Positions 5,980 through 14,453 of a stretch of DNA of 42,227 nucleotides are shown here, piece after piece (position 1 is the stretch's first letter; each line of letters begins with the position of its first letter). The notes beneath the pieces were generated by a model that was given only the letters and a program-made list of their open reading frames with translations, made no database searches and had not been told where the DNA came from. Origin of the DNA: Candidatus Agathobaculum pullistercoris (GTDB lineage: Bacteria > Bacillota > Clostridia > Oscillospirales > Butyricicoccaceae); contig DXFS01000055.1 of assembly GCA_019114345.1 (NCBI GenBank), positions 1-42,227 of the forward strand, written 5' to 3'. The position numbers and the translations under genes were made by a program.

Positions 5980-7788
5980 TTACTTCGTGATAGGCCAGAT
6001 ATACTGGTTCAGCGATGCGAGCAGATGGAATGTTCTTTGATATGTATCCGCACATAGTTGCTTGACCGCCTCATCTGCCATCGCCATGCCCAAAATATTT
6101 CCATAAGATTTAAAGCTTTTTAGCTGCTTCTCTTTTTCGGAACAGATGTTTCCATATTCCCGCAAGCAGAAGTTCGCTATATCTTGCCTAAGCTGACTTT
6201 GAGAGCAAAAAACTTTCCCTTTCGCTATCACAAGCTCTAATTCTGTCAGAAAAGCTTTCTGCTTCTCCGGTCTATTTCCTAGTTCGGCAAAAGTACGTCG
6301 CACTTTTGCAATATCGTACCGTAGTTCTGGAGAGAGCGAGGGATGATCCCAATCGTCAATAAAATACTCAATAGCCGCTTCGCACAAATCATTTAAATGT
6401 TCCGCACATATACCGTACAGCTCGAAAGGTTTTTTAATTAGTCCTTCTCCGCCATAATTGGATTTCCAGTCGAACAGCGGGGGTGGTACATAACCTGTGA
6501 TCAGCCAAAACACTTCCCAATTAAAGTTAAAGTGCTCAATAGGATATTTTTTCTTCACCATATCCAGATAATACGCGGCACTTCGTTCGATAGCCTTGTC
6601 ATCATTTAGTCCGTCTTTAGCGGCAATATCCTCAATGATTTTTGCCTGCTTCAGCGTCCGAATAGCGTCAGACCAACCACGAGGCTTTTTGCTATCATTT
6701 ACATCATAGCCTTGGGCATCAAACAACACAAATAGAGCCCGAAGAACCTCTCCGATTGGGACACCATTCACCGGCTGTTTATATTGCAGAAGTTCTGCCT
6801 TTTTTCGCGGTTTGTCAAAGCAGTCCTCGCATAAGTGTGCAAGCGCTACAAAATCCTCATCTGTCAAACACAGATCATTGATAAAAGATAAGCTTCCTAA
6901 TAGTGCATATGGATCGAATAGGTCATACTTCTGTTCAAAAAGATCTTTTTCAATACGGGGGAAGTTTTTAGTGATAGCGGAGAATAACGCGCAATTGGCT
7001 GCTGCATTGCTTTCATTAAATATTTTCCTATTTGGTTTCAGGTATGCTCTCAGATAAGAAACATCGGCAACATCGGCGGATATTGCTCCTGATAATACGC
7101 CCAGAATGATGAGTAGCGAGACTTTTTTCAGTAATCTATCTTGCCTGATTTGATTAAGTAGATTTGCGAAATTTTCTGTTTCGGTAGAAGATGGATCGAA
7201 TCCAGTTATCGCAGTGCCGGATTGTCGTGTACAAGCTTTTATGTAGGCCGACAGCGCCCACTTCAGAACCTCTACTGAGCCATTCAAACGACTATTTTTG
7301 CCGGAACTGTGGCTCTGATAGTTCAAGTTCTGTTTGCTATGCTCTTCCAAATGCTTGCGTAGCGCCTTTAATTCCATATAGGCATAGTTGCGTCTCCGCA
7401 TAGCGAACGCAAAATCGTGGTATGCGCGGACAGATTGTTCCCAAGCAGAAGGCATCCAACAGAATTGGGATTTTTCCGTATTGGGCTTTGCCTTAAAGTA
7501 TCCCGCTCCATCGAATAGAAATTCGTCATCGCAAATTGTATAGATCAAAATCTGCATCACATTCTGAAACTCTTCAATCGGCTCTCTTTGGTCGTTCGGC
7601 CATACAAGACCTTTTTTGTCCTCCATCAGTGTTTCCAAATAAGCACAGCATTTTCGGATCATAAAAATGCGATGCTCGCTGAAGACCACATATTTTTGTG
7701 CGTGGCATTTTACGCGATTCCCAAAGCTCAATGCTTCTTTCACTTGCTCATTGCTCTGTGCGCTCCACTCCGGCGCAGGGTCAAACAT
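5980..7788 (-). CDS. Large unrecognised protein beside RecQ-like helicase unit
   Basis: I do not recognise this 602-residue protein. The start at 7788 follows GGGAGG at good spacing; an upstream in-frame TTG lacks a site. The sequence looks mostly helical with many charged residues. It contains no visible Walker, nuclease or methyltransferase motif. One strongly hydrophobic stretch (KKVSLLIILGVLSGAIS, near residue 240) could be a buried helix or a membrane segment. The gene is more AT-rich than the core genes in this window, a sign of transfer. It is divergent from the unknown gene at 7899 with 110 bases between, so a shared control region is likely. Its place between kinase systems, a helicase and recombinases suggests a defence or mobile-element role, which is not proven. 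Confidence 0.75.
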   Translation of the reverse strand: MFDPAPEWSAQSNEQVKEALSFGNRVKCHAQKYVVFSEHRIFMIRKCCAYLETLMEDKKGLVWPNDQREPIEEFQNVMQILIYTICDDEFLFDGAGYFKAKPNTEKSQFCWMPSAWEQSVRAYHDFAFAMRRRNYAYMELKALRKHLEEHSKQNLNYQSHSSGKNSRLNGSVEVLKWALSAYIKACTRQSGTAITGFDPSSTETENFANLLNQIRQDRLLKKVSLLIILGVLSGAISADVADVSYLRAYLKPNRKIFNESNAAANCALFSAITKNFPRIEKDLFEQKYDLFDPYALLGSLSFINDLCLTDEDFVALAHLCEDCFDKPRKKAELLQYKQPVNGVPIGEVLRALFVLFDAQGYDVNDSKKPRGWSDAIRTLKQAKIIEDIAAKDGLNDDKAIERSAAYYLDMVKKKYPIEHFNFNWEVFWLITGYVPPPLFDWKSNYGGEGLIKKPFELYGICAEHLNDLCEAAIEYFIDDWDHPSLSPELRYDIAKVRRTFAELGNRPEKQKAFLTELELVIAKGKVFCSQSQLRQDIANFCLREYGNICSEKEKQLKSFKSYGNILGMAMADEAVKQLCADTYQRTFHLLASLNQYIWPITK

Positions 7789-7898
7789 GGCAAAAACCTC
7801 CCGGTGCTTTTTCGGAAAAATCACATTTTTTCTCGGTTTTATTCCGCGATTTTTTTGCAGTACAATAAACTCATCAAAACAAAACGAGGCGATTAAAC

Positions 7899-9497
7899 AT
7901 GAGAAATGGCAAAGTCTTTCGCAATTCTGCAACAATTATAGCCGGTTCGTTGGCCGCAGGGCAGACAGGCTCCATTCTTTCGCTCGGCCGGCGAAGCTTA
8001 CCAGACCGGGCTGAACGTGATTTGATTAAGCGAATCAAAGCTGACGAAGGCCTAAGTTGGGCCAATGGCGCGACTACTACAGCAAATGGTGTCACTGTTC
8101 CTGGCTTTGCAATTTGGAATGGGACACAAGCAACGAATGTGTGCGAATATACCCATCGGCATCGCCTGTTGGCATTATGCCGCCCCGACACTTGCTACCT
8201 ATATGCCGTGCCAGTGGGGATGCTGGGCAGAAAAATAGTGCTGCCGGACCTTGACCTCGCAGATTTCGAACTCGAAGCTTATCAATGCATTGCGGATCGC
8301 ATTACACCCACCTGCGCCGAATATACACAGGAGCTTCTCCACCCTGCCAAGCCTGCGATCAAATCAAATCGCGCAGAGTGGCGTGATGATTTCCTCAATG
8401 CGGAAGCATTGGGGCAGTTGCTGAAGCGGCATGCTGGTTGGATTTTCCCCTTGATTGCGGCAACGTTGGACGCGCAATTCCGAAGCTTCGCAGCTTGCGC
8501 TGATGTGCCGATCTGTTGCTACAATTTTACCGCACGAAGACCGAGTATGCAAGTCGAACAGACAATGCGCAGTGTTTTAGGCGCCCTGAATTTTACCGTT
8601 CAGGGAGAATACTGTTGTTCGTCGCCTGTCGAGATTAGTGTGCAGGATGCCCGCGATCTTAATGATTGGGCAGGCTGCCTAGACCGAATTGTATTGTTGA
8701 GAACAGCAACAGGTGCGCCGCTACACCCACTGTTTGACAAACTCGATGAATCTATTCGCCAAAGTAATTTCGGCGGCGTATTGCCACCACGACTTGCAAC
8801 GGTCCCGATTATCCGCAGCAGAACGTTCTTCGGACGCGCAGACACCATTGATGTCGAGCTGCCATCCGTCATCGAGCCGCTGAGTGATTGGGAACTGGAT
8901 CTACTTCGCATCGCCGCAGCCCGCACGATCACCAAAGCAAATATTGTCGAAGCTCATCGACGGTGGCATGGCGCAATGCGCAGCCAAGCACGCTACCGAC
9001 TTAACTCGTTCAAAGAATGGAGACGCGCCATTGTTAAGGTATTCTTGGAAGCGAATCTACCGTCCCACGGAACAGCATTTGACGATGCTTATGGTGGCTG
9101 GGAATCAGCGCAGAAATCGCAGTTCGAAGCTGAGGCAGATCGCGAAGATAAGCTGCAAAAGGCCCTCGCACTACTTAGCGACCAAAGCCAGTACGAGGCT
9201 GAAATCATCCCAAAGCCATCATCATTTGAGGAGGCTGTCTGTTTACTGGACGAGGACAAAACAGCGGTAGCCTTCCGGCATGCGCCGACCCAAGGAAGTG
9301 ATAAAGGGCAGCGATTTGTGGTTTTTTCCAATTCATCGATGCTTCGCTTGTTACAACGCGCTGGTCTGCGCCCAGAGTTATATGAAATGTTCAAAAAGCG
9401 CGCAAGCGAAGTAGGCCTGCTGGTGAAACAATCCAGACCTGTAAAGCTGGGGGATCACACTTTCAATGGCTTTTGGATTATCGACCAAAAGTTTTGA
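7899..9497 (+). CDS. Unrecognised protein upstream of RecQ-like helicase
   Basis: This 532-residue protein matches no family I can name. The first 120 residues contain short Gly-rich segments (IIAGSLAAGQTGSILSLG), but no Walker A. The middle has Trp- and Cys-containing stretches (KRHAGWIFPLI, CADVPICCYNF), and the C-terminal third has an acidic helical segment (SQFEAEADREDKLQKALALL) followed by a mixed region ending FNGFWIIDQKF. No signal peptide is seen. The GAGGCG before the ATG is a weak ribosome site. The helicase gene follows after 47 bases with its own strong Shine-Dalgarno, so the two are probably one transcript and may act on the same DNA. Confidence 0.75.
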   Translation: MRNGKVFRNSATIIAGSLAAGQTGSILSLGRRSLPDRAERDLIKRIKADEGLSWANGATTTANGVTVPGFAIWNGTQATNVCEYTHRHRLLALCRPDTCYLYAVPVGMLGRKIVLPDLDLADFELEAYQCIADRITPTCAEYTQELLHPAKPAIKSNRAEWRDDFLNAEALGQLLKRHAGWIFPLIAATLDAQFRSFAACADVPICCYNFTARRPSMQVEQTMRSVLGALNFTVQGEYCCSSPVEISVQDARDLNDWAGCLDRIVLLRTATGAPLHPLFDKLDESIRQSNFGGVLPPRLATVPIIRSRTFFGRADTIDVELPSVIEPLSDWELDLLRIAAARTITKANIVEAHRRWHGAMRSQARYRLNSFKEWRRAIVKVFLEANLPSHGTAFDDAYGGWESAQKSQFEAEADREDKLQKALALLSDQSQYEAEIIPKPSSFEEAVCLLDEDKTAVAFRHAPTQGSDKGQRFVVFSNSSMLRLLQRAGLRPELYEMFKKRASEVGLLVKQSRPVKLGDHTFNGFWIIDQKF

Positions 9498-9544
9498 AGT
9501 TTGTATGTTTTTAGGTTTTAGCGTCTTTTAAGGAGGATTTTACT

Positions 9545-10783
9545 GTGAATAACACATGTAACGATGAGCTTTCTGCGGATCTTAAAAAACTTGGTGTCAC
9601 GAACCTGCGACCGCAGCAGGAGGCTCCACTCGCGGGCATTCTGGCCGGCGAGGACGTTTTTGTGAGCATGCCGACTGGCGGCGGGAAGAGCCTGATGTTT
9701 CAGCTTCCGGCCGTCATGGATACTGGACAGCGACTGACCCTGGTTATCTCGCCACTGAGGGCGCTACAGGCCGACCAAGTCGATACGCTGCGATCGAAAG
9801 GTATCTGCGCCGCAGCGCTCAACAGCGACCTGTCCACGACAGAACATCGCACGGTACTACAGGATGCGGTTGAATATGGCGGCCTGCTGTACTTGGCACC
9901 TGAGCAACTCCAGAATACGACAGTCGCGAAAGCTCTGAGGCAGGCGGACATTGCGCGCGTTACGGTGGACGAAGCGCATATACTGCCACAGGTCAAGGAT
10001 GACTTCCGCAAGGCCTACGGCGAAATCGGCATGTTCATCGAGACACTGCCAAAGCGGCCGCAGATCCTTGCGCTGACGGCAACAGCGACACCCGACGACG
10101 TCAGGCGGATTCGAAAGAGCCTCGGGATGAGCGAGAACACCAAGGTGTTCCGCTCGCCCATGCGGCGGGACAACTTGCGGCTGTCGATTAAATGCGTACA
10201 AGCGGATAAGACCAACACGATCCGTTTTCAGGCGGTGGAACGCGCACTTTCGCAATGGAATCGGAAAGGTGCAGTGATCATCTTTGCTCCCACGGTCAAG
10301 ATGGTCAAGCGGCTGTACAAATGGCTCAAGGCGCGCGACTATCCTGTTGGAAAGTACCATGGAAAGATGAAACAAGCAAAGCGCAATCGCTCACAGGCCG
10401 CGTTTATGAGCGGAAAAACGCCGATCATGGTCGCGACGAATGCGTTTGGCCTGGGTATCGACAAGTCCGACGTCCGCATGGTAATCCATGCCGGCCTGCC
10501 GCTGTCGATGGACGGCTATGTACAGGAGATCGGCCGCGCTGGCCGTGACGGAAAGAAGTCGCACTGTGTCCTGATTTATGCAAAAAGCGACTTCGAGCAT
10601 AACAAGCGTATAGTATCTCAAAGCGGTGGAAAGAAAGCGGTGCGCCGCAAACTGAAACGCTTGTATGCTTTGCAAAAGCTCATCGATTCTGACGACTGCC
10701 TATGGCGCGAAGTCGAGCACTATTTCGGCAACAAAAGGCAGAAAAGGTGCGGAAAATGCTGCAATTGCGAGCGGAAACTGTAA
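9545..10783 (+). CDS. Truncated RecQ-like DNA helicase
   Basis: This 412-residue superfamily 2 helicase has the RecQ layout: LRPQQ (Q-motif region), Walker A PTGGGKS (residues 43-49), DEAH at 142-145, LALTATATP, and motif VI QEIGRAGRDG. A four-cysteine zinc site closes the protein (Cys385, 402, 405, 408; the family pattern CGxCxNC). Two features are unusual. DEAH is followed by ILPQ rather than the aromatic-rich CISQWGHDF loop that couples ATP hydrolysis to DNA in RecQ. The protein also ends at the zinc site, without the winged-helix RQC and HRDC domains. The start is a GTG after AAGGAGGA. It is probably a specialised unwinding enzyme working with the preceding gene, rather than the housekeeping RecQ. 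Confidence 0.87.
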   Translation: MNNTCNDELSADLKKLGVTNLRPQQEAPLAGILAGEDVFVSMPTGGGKSLMFQLPAVMDTGQRLTLVISPLRALQADQVDTLRSKGICAAALNSDLSTTEHRTVLQDAVEYGGLLYLAPEQLQNTTVAKALRQADIARVTVDEAHILPQVKDDFRKAYGEIGMFIETLPKRPQILALTATATPDDVRRIRKSLGMSENTKVFRSPMRRDNLRLSIKCVQADKTNTIRFQAVERALSQWNRKGAVIIFAPTVKMVKRLYKWLKARDYPVGKYHGKMKQAKRNRSQAAFMSGKTPIMVATNAFGLGIDKSDVRMVIHAGLPLSMDGYVQEIGRAGRDGKKSHCVLIYAKSDFEHNKRIVSQSGGKKAVRRKLKRLYALQKLIDSDDCLWREVEHYFGNKRQKRCGKCCNCERKL

Positions 10784-10915
10784 ATAAACAGAAGTGAAAT
10801 ATATACTATATTAGTAGCATTAGCGCATGCCCGGGAAATAATTTATCCCACACGCGTATCGTGCTGCGTGCAAAGCATATATTTGCATTAGAACATATTA
10901 AAGGAGATGTTTACC

Positions 10916-11032
10916 ATGAGCACAGTCAACGCAACCCCGCGCCCATCACCGCGCAGCAGCACCCTGCTCGATTTGCTCGAGAATGTGATTGCAGCGCAGT
11001 TCGAGGCGGAAGCCGCGGGTAAGACAGTGTAA
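10916..11032 (+). CDS. Small protein preceding the large serine recombinase
   Basis: A 38-residue frame starts at ATG 10916, nine bases after AAGGAG. The N-terminus is Ser/Pro/Arg-rich (TPRPSPRSS) and the rest is a predicted amphipathic helix (LLDLLENVIAAQFEAEAAG). It ends 46 bases before the recombinase gene, so it is probably co-transcribed. A recombination directionality factor is conceivable from position and size, but no sequence match supports it. Confidence 0.5.
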   Translation: MSTVNATPRPSPRSSTLLDLLENVIAAQFEAEAAGKTV

Positions 11033-11078
11033 GCTAAGACCGTCCACAGGCGGCAATATTTAGGAGGGAGGCGTCTGT

Positions 11079-12701
11079 ATGACAAAACAATCGGCCGCCT
11101 GCCGGGCGGTCCTGTACCTGCGGCTGAGCCGCGATGATGACAACCGCGGCGAAAGTGAAAGCATCCAAAACCAGCGCGCGCTGTTGCGGGAATATGCCGC
11201 GCGGCAAGGCTTCTCTGTGATCGATGAATATGCAGACGACGGGTGGTCGGGCACGAGCTTCGACCGCCCTCGCTTTCAGGACATGCTGCGCGATATGGAG
11301 CAGCACCGGTTCGATATCGTGCTGGTCAAAGACCTGTCGCGCCTTGGCCGCGACTATATCCAGACCGGGCGGTATTTAGAGCTTGTGTTCCCGGAGCACG
11401 GCGTGCGCCTGATCGCGGTCAACGACGGCATCGACACTGCGCGCGCGGATACCGATCTGGCGCCGTTTCGCAACGTCGTCAACGAGATGTACGCGCGCGA
11501 CGCCAGCCGCAAGATCCGCAGCGCGCTGCATGCCAAAATGCAGGCAGGGAAGTTCGTCGGCAATTTTGCCCCATACGGATATCAGAAAGATCCAAAGGAC
11601 AAAAATCATCTGATCCCGGACGAGCGGGCGGCCGCAGTTGTGCGGCAGATCTTCACCTGGGCGGCTGCCGGTAAGCGGCCGGCGGAAATCGCGCGTGCGC
11701 TGAACGGGCGCGGCGAACCGCCGCCCGCGGTATACCGATGCCAGATTCACCCCGGGCTGGATCCTGCCGACTATTCCCGGCACAGGGAATGGACTTCGGT
11801 CGGTGTCAGCCGCATTTTGCAGGATGTGGTGTATCTGGGCCACATCGCGCAGGGCAAGACAGGCAAGATCAGCTTCAAGAGCAAGAAAACGCAGGAAAAG
11901 CAGCCGGACGAATGGATTGTTGTGCAAAACCAGCACGAGCCGCTTGTATCGCAGCAGACCTTCGATGCGGTGCAGCGGCAGCGCGCTTCCCGCCGCTGCG
12001 ACCGAAAAGGGACATTTGACAACCTCTTTTCCGGATTGGCCTTTTGCGCGGACTGCGGCAAGGCCATGTCCACGGTGGGAACACGGAAAAAAGGTTCAGT
12101 GGCAAATCTCGCCTGCGGCGCATATAAACTGCGCGGCGCATCCGCCTGCACCAACCATTTTATTTCGTATGAGGCCCTGTACCAATGTGTGCTCGAAACG
12201 GTGCGCCGCTATGTCTGCCTTTCTGAGGAAGCGTGCGACGCCCTGTTCGAGCGCCTGAACCGCCGCCTGCGGCTGGATGAGCGGGGACGTGAAGCCAAAC
12301 GCGAGCGGGAGCGCCTGGACCAGGAGCTGAAGCGTACGCAGCGTCTGGTGGCGCAGCTCTATGAGGATCGCATAGCGGGCAGGATCGGAGAAACCACCTT
12401 CTATCCCCTGCTGGAAAAATACGAGCAGAAGACAGCGCAGCTGCAGGCGCAGATGGATGCTTTGCAGCCTGATACGGGCGAATACAGTTTGCGGCAGCTG
12501 CAGGAACGCCTGCGAGCCATCATCCGCCGGTATCAGAATATCGACGAGCTGACGCCGTCCCTGCTCTTTGAACTGATCGAGCGGATCGAGGTCGGACAGG
12601 GTACATACGAACAAACGGAAAAAGGCAAGGGCAAGCGGCAGAAAATCGTGATTCACTTCCGTTTTCTGCCCGAACCCTGCGAAATCGAATGGACAGAATA
12701 A
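11079..12701 (+). CDS. Large serine recombinase (integrase)
   Basis: The 540-residue protein has the full large serine recombinase layout. A resolvase-type catalytic domain comes first (LYLRLSRDD with the nucleophile Ser, and KDLSRLGRDY). The recombinase domain follows (about residues 165-290), then a zinc ribbon (CADCGK and ACTNHF near 330-370), and a Glu/Arg-rich coiled coil (about 390-480). Enzymes of this class integrate and excise phages and conjugative elements at attP/attB without host factors. A strong GGAGGGAGG site precedes the ATG, and a terminator follows at once. Its position at the right boundary of the accessory region marks it as the likely integrase of the island. All key residues seem present. 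Confidence 0.93.
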   Translation: MTKQSAACRAVLYLRLSRDDDNRGESESIQNQRALLREYAARQGFSVIDEYADDGWSGTSFDRPRFQDMLRDMEQHRFDIVLVKDLSRLGRDYIQTGRYLELVFPEHGVRLIAVNDGIDTARADTDLAPFRNVVNEMYARDASRKIRSALHAKMQAGKFVGNFAPYGYQKDPKDKNHLIPDERAAAVVRQIFTWAAAGKRPAEIARALNGRGEPPPAVYRCQIHPGLDPADYSRHREWTSVGVSRILQDVVYLGHIAQGKTGKISFKSKKTQEKQPDEWIVVQNQHEPLVSQQTFDAVQRQRASRRCDRKGTFDNLFSGLAFCADCGKAMSTVGTRKKGSVANLACGAYKLRGASACTNHFISYEALYQCVLETVRRYVCLSEEACDALFERLNRRLRLDERGREAKRERERLDQELKRTQRLVAQLYEDRIAGRIGETTFYPLLEKYEQKTAQLQAQMDALQPDTGEYSLRQLQERLRAIIRRYQNIDELTPSLLFELIERIEVGQGTYEQTEKGKGKRQKIVIHFRFLPEPCEIEWTE

Positions 12702-12702
12702 A

Positions 12703-12737
12703 CGGGACGTGCCGAGAAGGTCACGTCCCGCCTGTTT
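12703..12737 (+). terminator. Terminator after the serine recombinase
   Basis: CGGGACGTG (12703-12711) pairs perfectly with CACGTCCCG (12722-12730), followed by CCTGTTTTTT. It separates the island from the convergent protease gene. Confidence 0.88.
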
Positions 12738-12808
12738 TTTACCGCCCATTCGCCTCCTGTCAAGAAGGGAAAACAACGGCCAGCCTGGCATCAAAGGAAA
12801 ACAGTACG

Positions 12809-13738
12809 TCAGAACCGGAAAAAGTAATACATCGGTGTGCTGTCGTGCTGGCCGGTTGTCTTCTGCTGAGTTGTTGTCTGCGTTTTCAACTCATCAATGA
12901 TATCTGTCACATCCGAGATCGGGATGGCATAGCCCATGCCCTCGACCTCGGTGGAGGCGAGCTTGGCGGTGTTGATCCCGATGACCTCGCCGTCCATATT
13001 GAGCAGTGCGCCGCCGCTGTTGCCCGGATTGATGGCGGCATCTGTCTGGATATAAGTCGACTGTACCGTGATGCCTTGCGCGTCCGTTCCTGTGCTGATC
13101 GAACGGTTGAGCGCGCTGACAATGCCGGTCGTGACCGACTGCCCGTAGCCCAGCGCATTGCCGATCGCAACCACCTGTTTGCCGACCCGCAGGGAATCCG
13201 AATCGCCGAACACGGCAACACTGATGGCGGCGCGCGTATCCGCAGACAGGTCGTCCAGCGACACTTTGAGGACGGCAAGATCATTATCCTCGTCCGTGCC
13301 GCACAGCTCTGCCTCATATACCTCGTCATCCACAAAGCCGACCGACAGGGTTGTTGCGTCCTCTACCACATGGTAATTGGTGACGATGTACAGCACGTCG
13401 TCCGTCTGCTCGAAGATGATCCCCGAGCCAACGCTCGTGGTTTCTTCCAGCTCGTTCTGGTTGTGACCGTAGCGGTCAAAACGGTCAAAATACTGCTGCG
13501 CTTCCTGTACAGAGATATTGGTGATGGATACAACGAACGGCAGCGAGCTTTCTGCAATATCTGAAATGCTCGCTCCGTTGCACGCGGCACAGCCGCAGGT
13601 GCAGGACGCCGCCGTGCCAGTCGTTGTATTCACTGCACCGGCGGTCGTTCCTGCGAATAAAGCCGCGCACAGTGTCAGGCTGACAGCACATTTTCCCAAA
13701 CCCGTGCGACGGCCTGCGCTTATTTTTCCATAATGCAT
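12809..13738 (-). CDS. HtrA/DegP-type serine protease lacking a PDZ domain
   Basis: The 309-residue protein is an extracytoplasmic trypsin-like protease. An N-terminal hydrophobic segment (residues 14-35) acts as signal or anchor. The catalytic triad is intact: His123 (TNYHVVED), Asp153 (DNDLAVLKV) and Ser241 (INPGNSGGALL). HtrA proteins usually continue from AIPISDVTDIIDEL into one or two PDZ domains. Here the chain ends 26 residues later in a low-complexity tail (KTQTTTQQKTTGQ) and MYYFFRF. This suggests the 3' end was replaced, perhaps by integration of the neighbouring element. The start at 13738 was chosen because AAGGAG lies 7 bases upstream. A cluster of four Cys follows the signal region (CTCGCAAC). 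Confidence 0.88.
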   Translation of the reverse strand: MHYGKISAGRRTGLGKCAVSLTLCAALFAGTTAGAVNTTTGTAASCTCGCAACNGASISDIAESSLPFVVSITNISVQEAQQYFDRFDRYGHNQNELEETTSVGSGIIFEQTDDVLYIVTNYHVVEDATTLSVGFVDDEVYEAELCGTDEDNDLAVLKVSLDDLSADTRAAISVAVFGDSDSLRVGKQVVAIGNALGYGQSVTTGIVSALNRSISTGTDAQGITVQSTYIQTDAAINPGNSGGALLNMDGEVIGINTAKLASTEVEGMGYAIPISDVTDIIDELKTQTTTQQKTTGQHDSTPMYYFFRF

Positions 13739-13775
13739 AATCATTCTCCTTCCGCATCGGCGGCAGCGCAACATC

Positions 13776-14375
13776 CTAAAAGTCTTCTGAAAGCAGTTCG
13801 CGGATGGTCTGCATGGACAGATCGACAGACGCGATCTCATCTGCGCAGCGCTTGAGCTCATCCTGAATCAGTTTTTCATGCCGCACGGTGTGCTTGTATT
13901 TCATTTGATGCTCGAGCGCAGCCCAGAAGTCAGCTGCAATCGTGCGCAGCTGCACCTCGGCAGTCATACCTGCGCCCGGTCCATCCGTTAAAACAAGGAT
14001 CATGTGGTAACTCCGGTAGCCGTTTGGCTTGGGGGTTGCGATATAATCCTTGACCGCTGTTTTCCGGATCTCCGGCTGGGCGGACAGCCAGGATGCGACG
14101 CGGTACACATCATCCGTGAAGGCGCATACCGCGCGTACGCCGACTGCATCGTGCATATATTGGAGCGCAGCGCGGCTGGTCGGTGGAAGGCCGTTCTTTT
14201 CCAGCTTGTCCAACATGCTCTCCGGGGATTTGATACGGGATTTGCAGTAGAGTACGGCTGCTTCGCGCCCCTCACTGTCCCGTGCAACCGGGCAGCGGCC
14301 GATCAGTTCCACAAGCTGCTGTTCCGCTGCGCACAGCTTCGGATAAGCAGCGCCGTAAAACGCCTGCGGTGTCAT
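13776..14375 (-). CDS. Small alarmone (p)ppGpp synthetase
   Basis: This 199-residue protein is a stand-alone RelA/SpoT synthetase domain of the YjbM/YwaC (RelQ/RelP) type. Diagnostic segments are KSRIKSPESMLDKL (ATP binding), PKPNGYRSYH (GTP site) and EVQLRTIAADFWAALEHQMKYK with the catalytic Glu. There is no HD hydrolase, TGS or ACT domain, so it can only make alarmone from ATP and GDP or GTP. Such enzymes are usually controlled transcriptionally by envelope stress. It lies upstream of the HtrA-type protease on the same strand with a 37-base gap, which fits a stress-response pair. AGGAGG precedes the ATG. Confidence 0.9.
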   Translation of the reverse strand: MTPQAFYGAAYPKLCAAEQQLVELIGRCPVARDSEGREAAVLYCKSRIKSPESMLDKLEKNGLPPTSRAALQYMHDAVGVRAVCAFTDDVYRVASWLSAQPEIRKTAVKDYIATPKPNGYRSYHMILVLTDGPGAGMTAEVQLRTIAADFWAALEHQMKYKHTVRHEKLIQDELKRCADEIASVDLSMQTIRELLSEDF

Positions 14376-14453
14376 ATCGCTTCCTCCTTCTGATTTGTAT
14401 TATATGCGTCCAGCTGGAACTTTTGATGTATGTCCCGTGCCTTTTTCGTGAAT

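Noticed and set aside
10869-10887. TGCAAA/TTTGCA inverted repeat upstream of the small gene before the serine recombinase
   Set aside because: Arms of only 6 bases in an AT-rich stretch are expected by chance.
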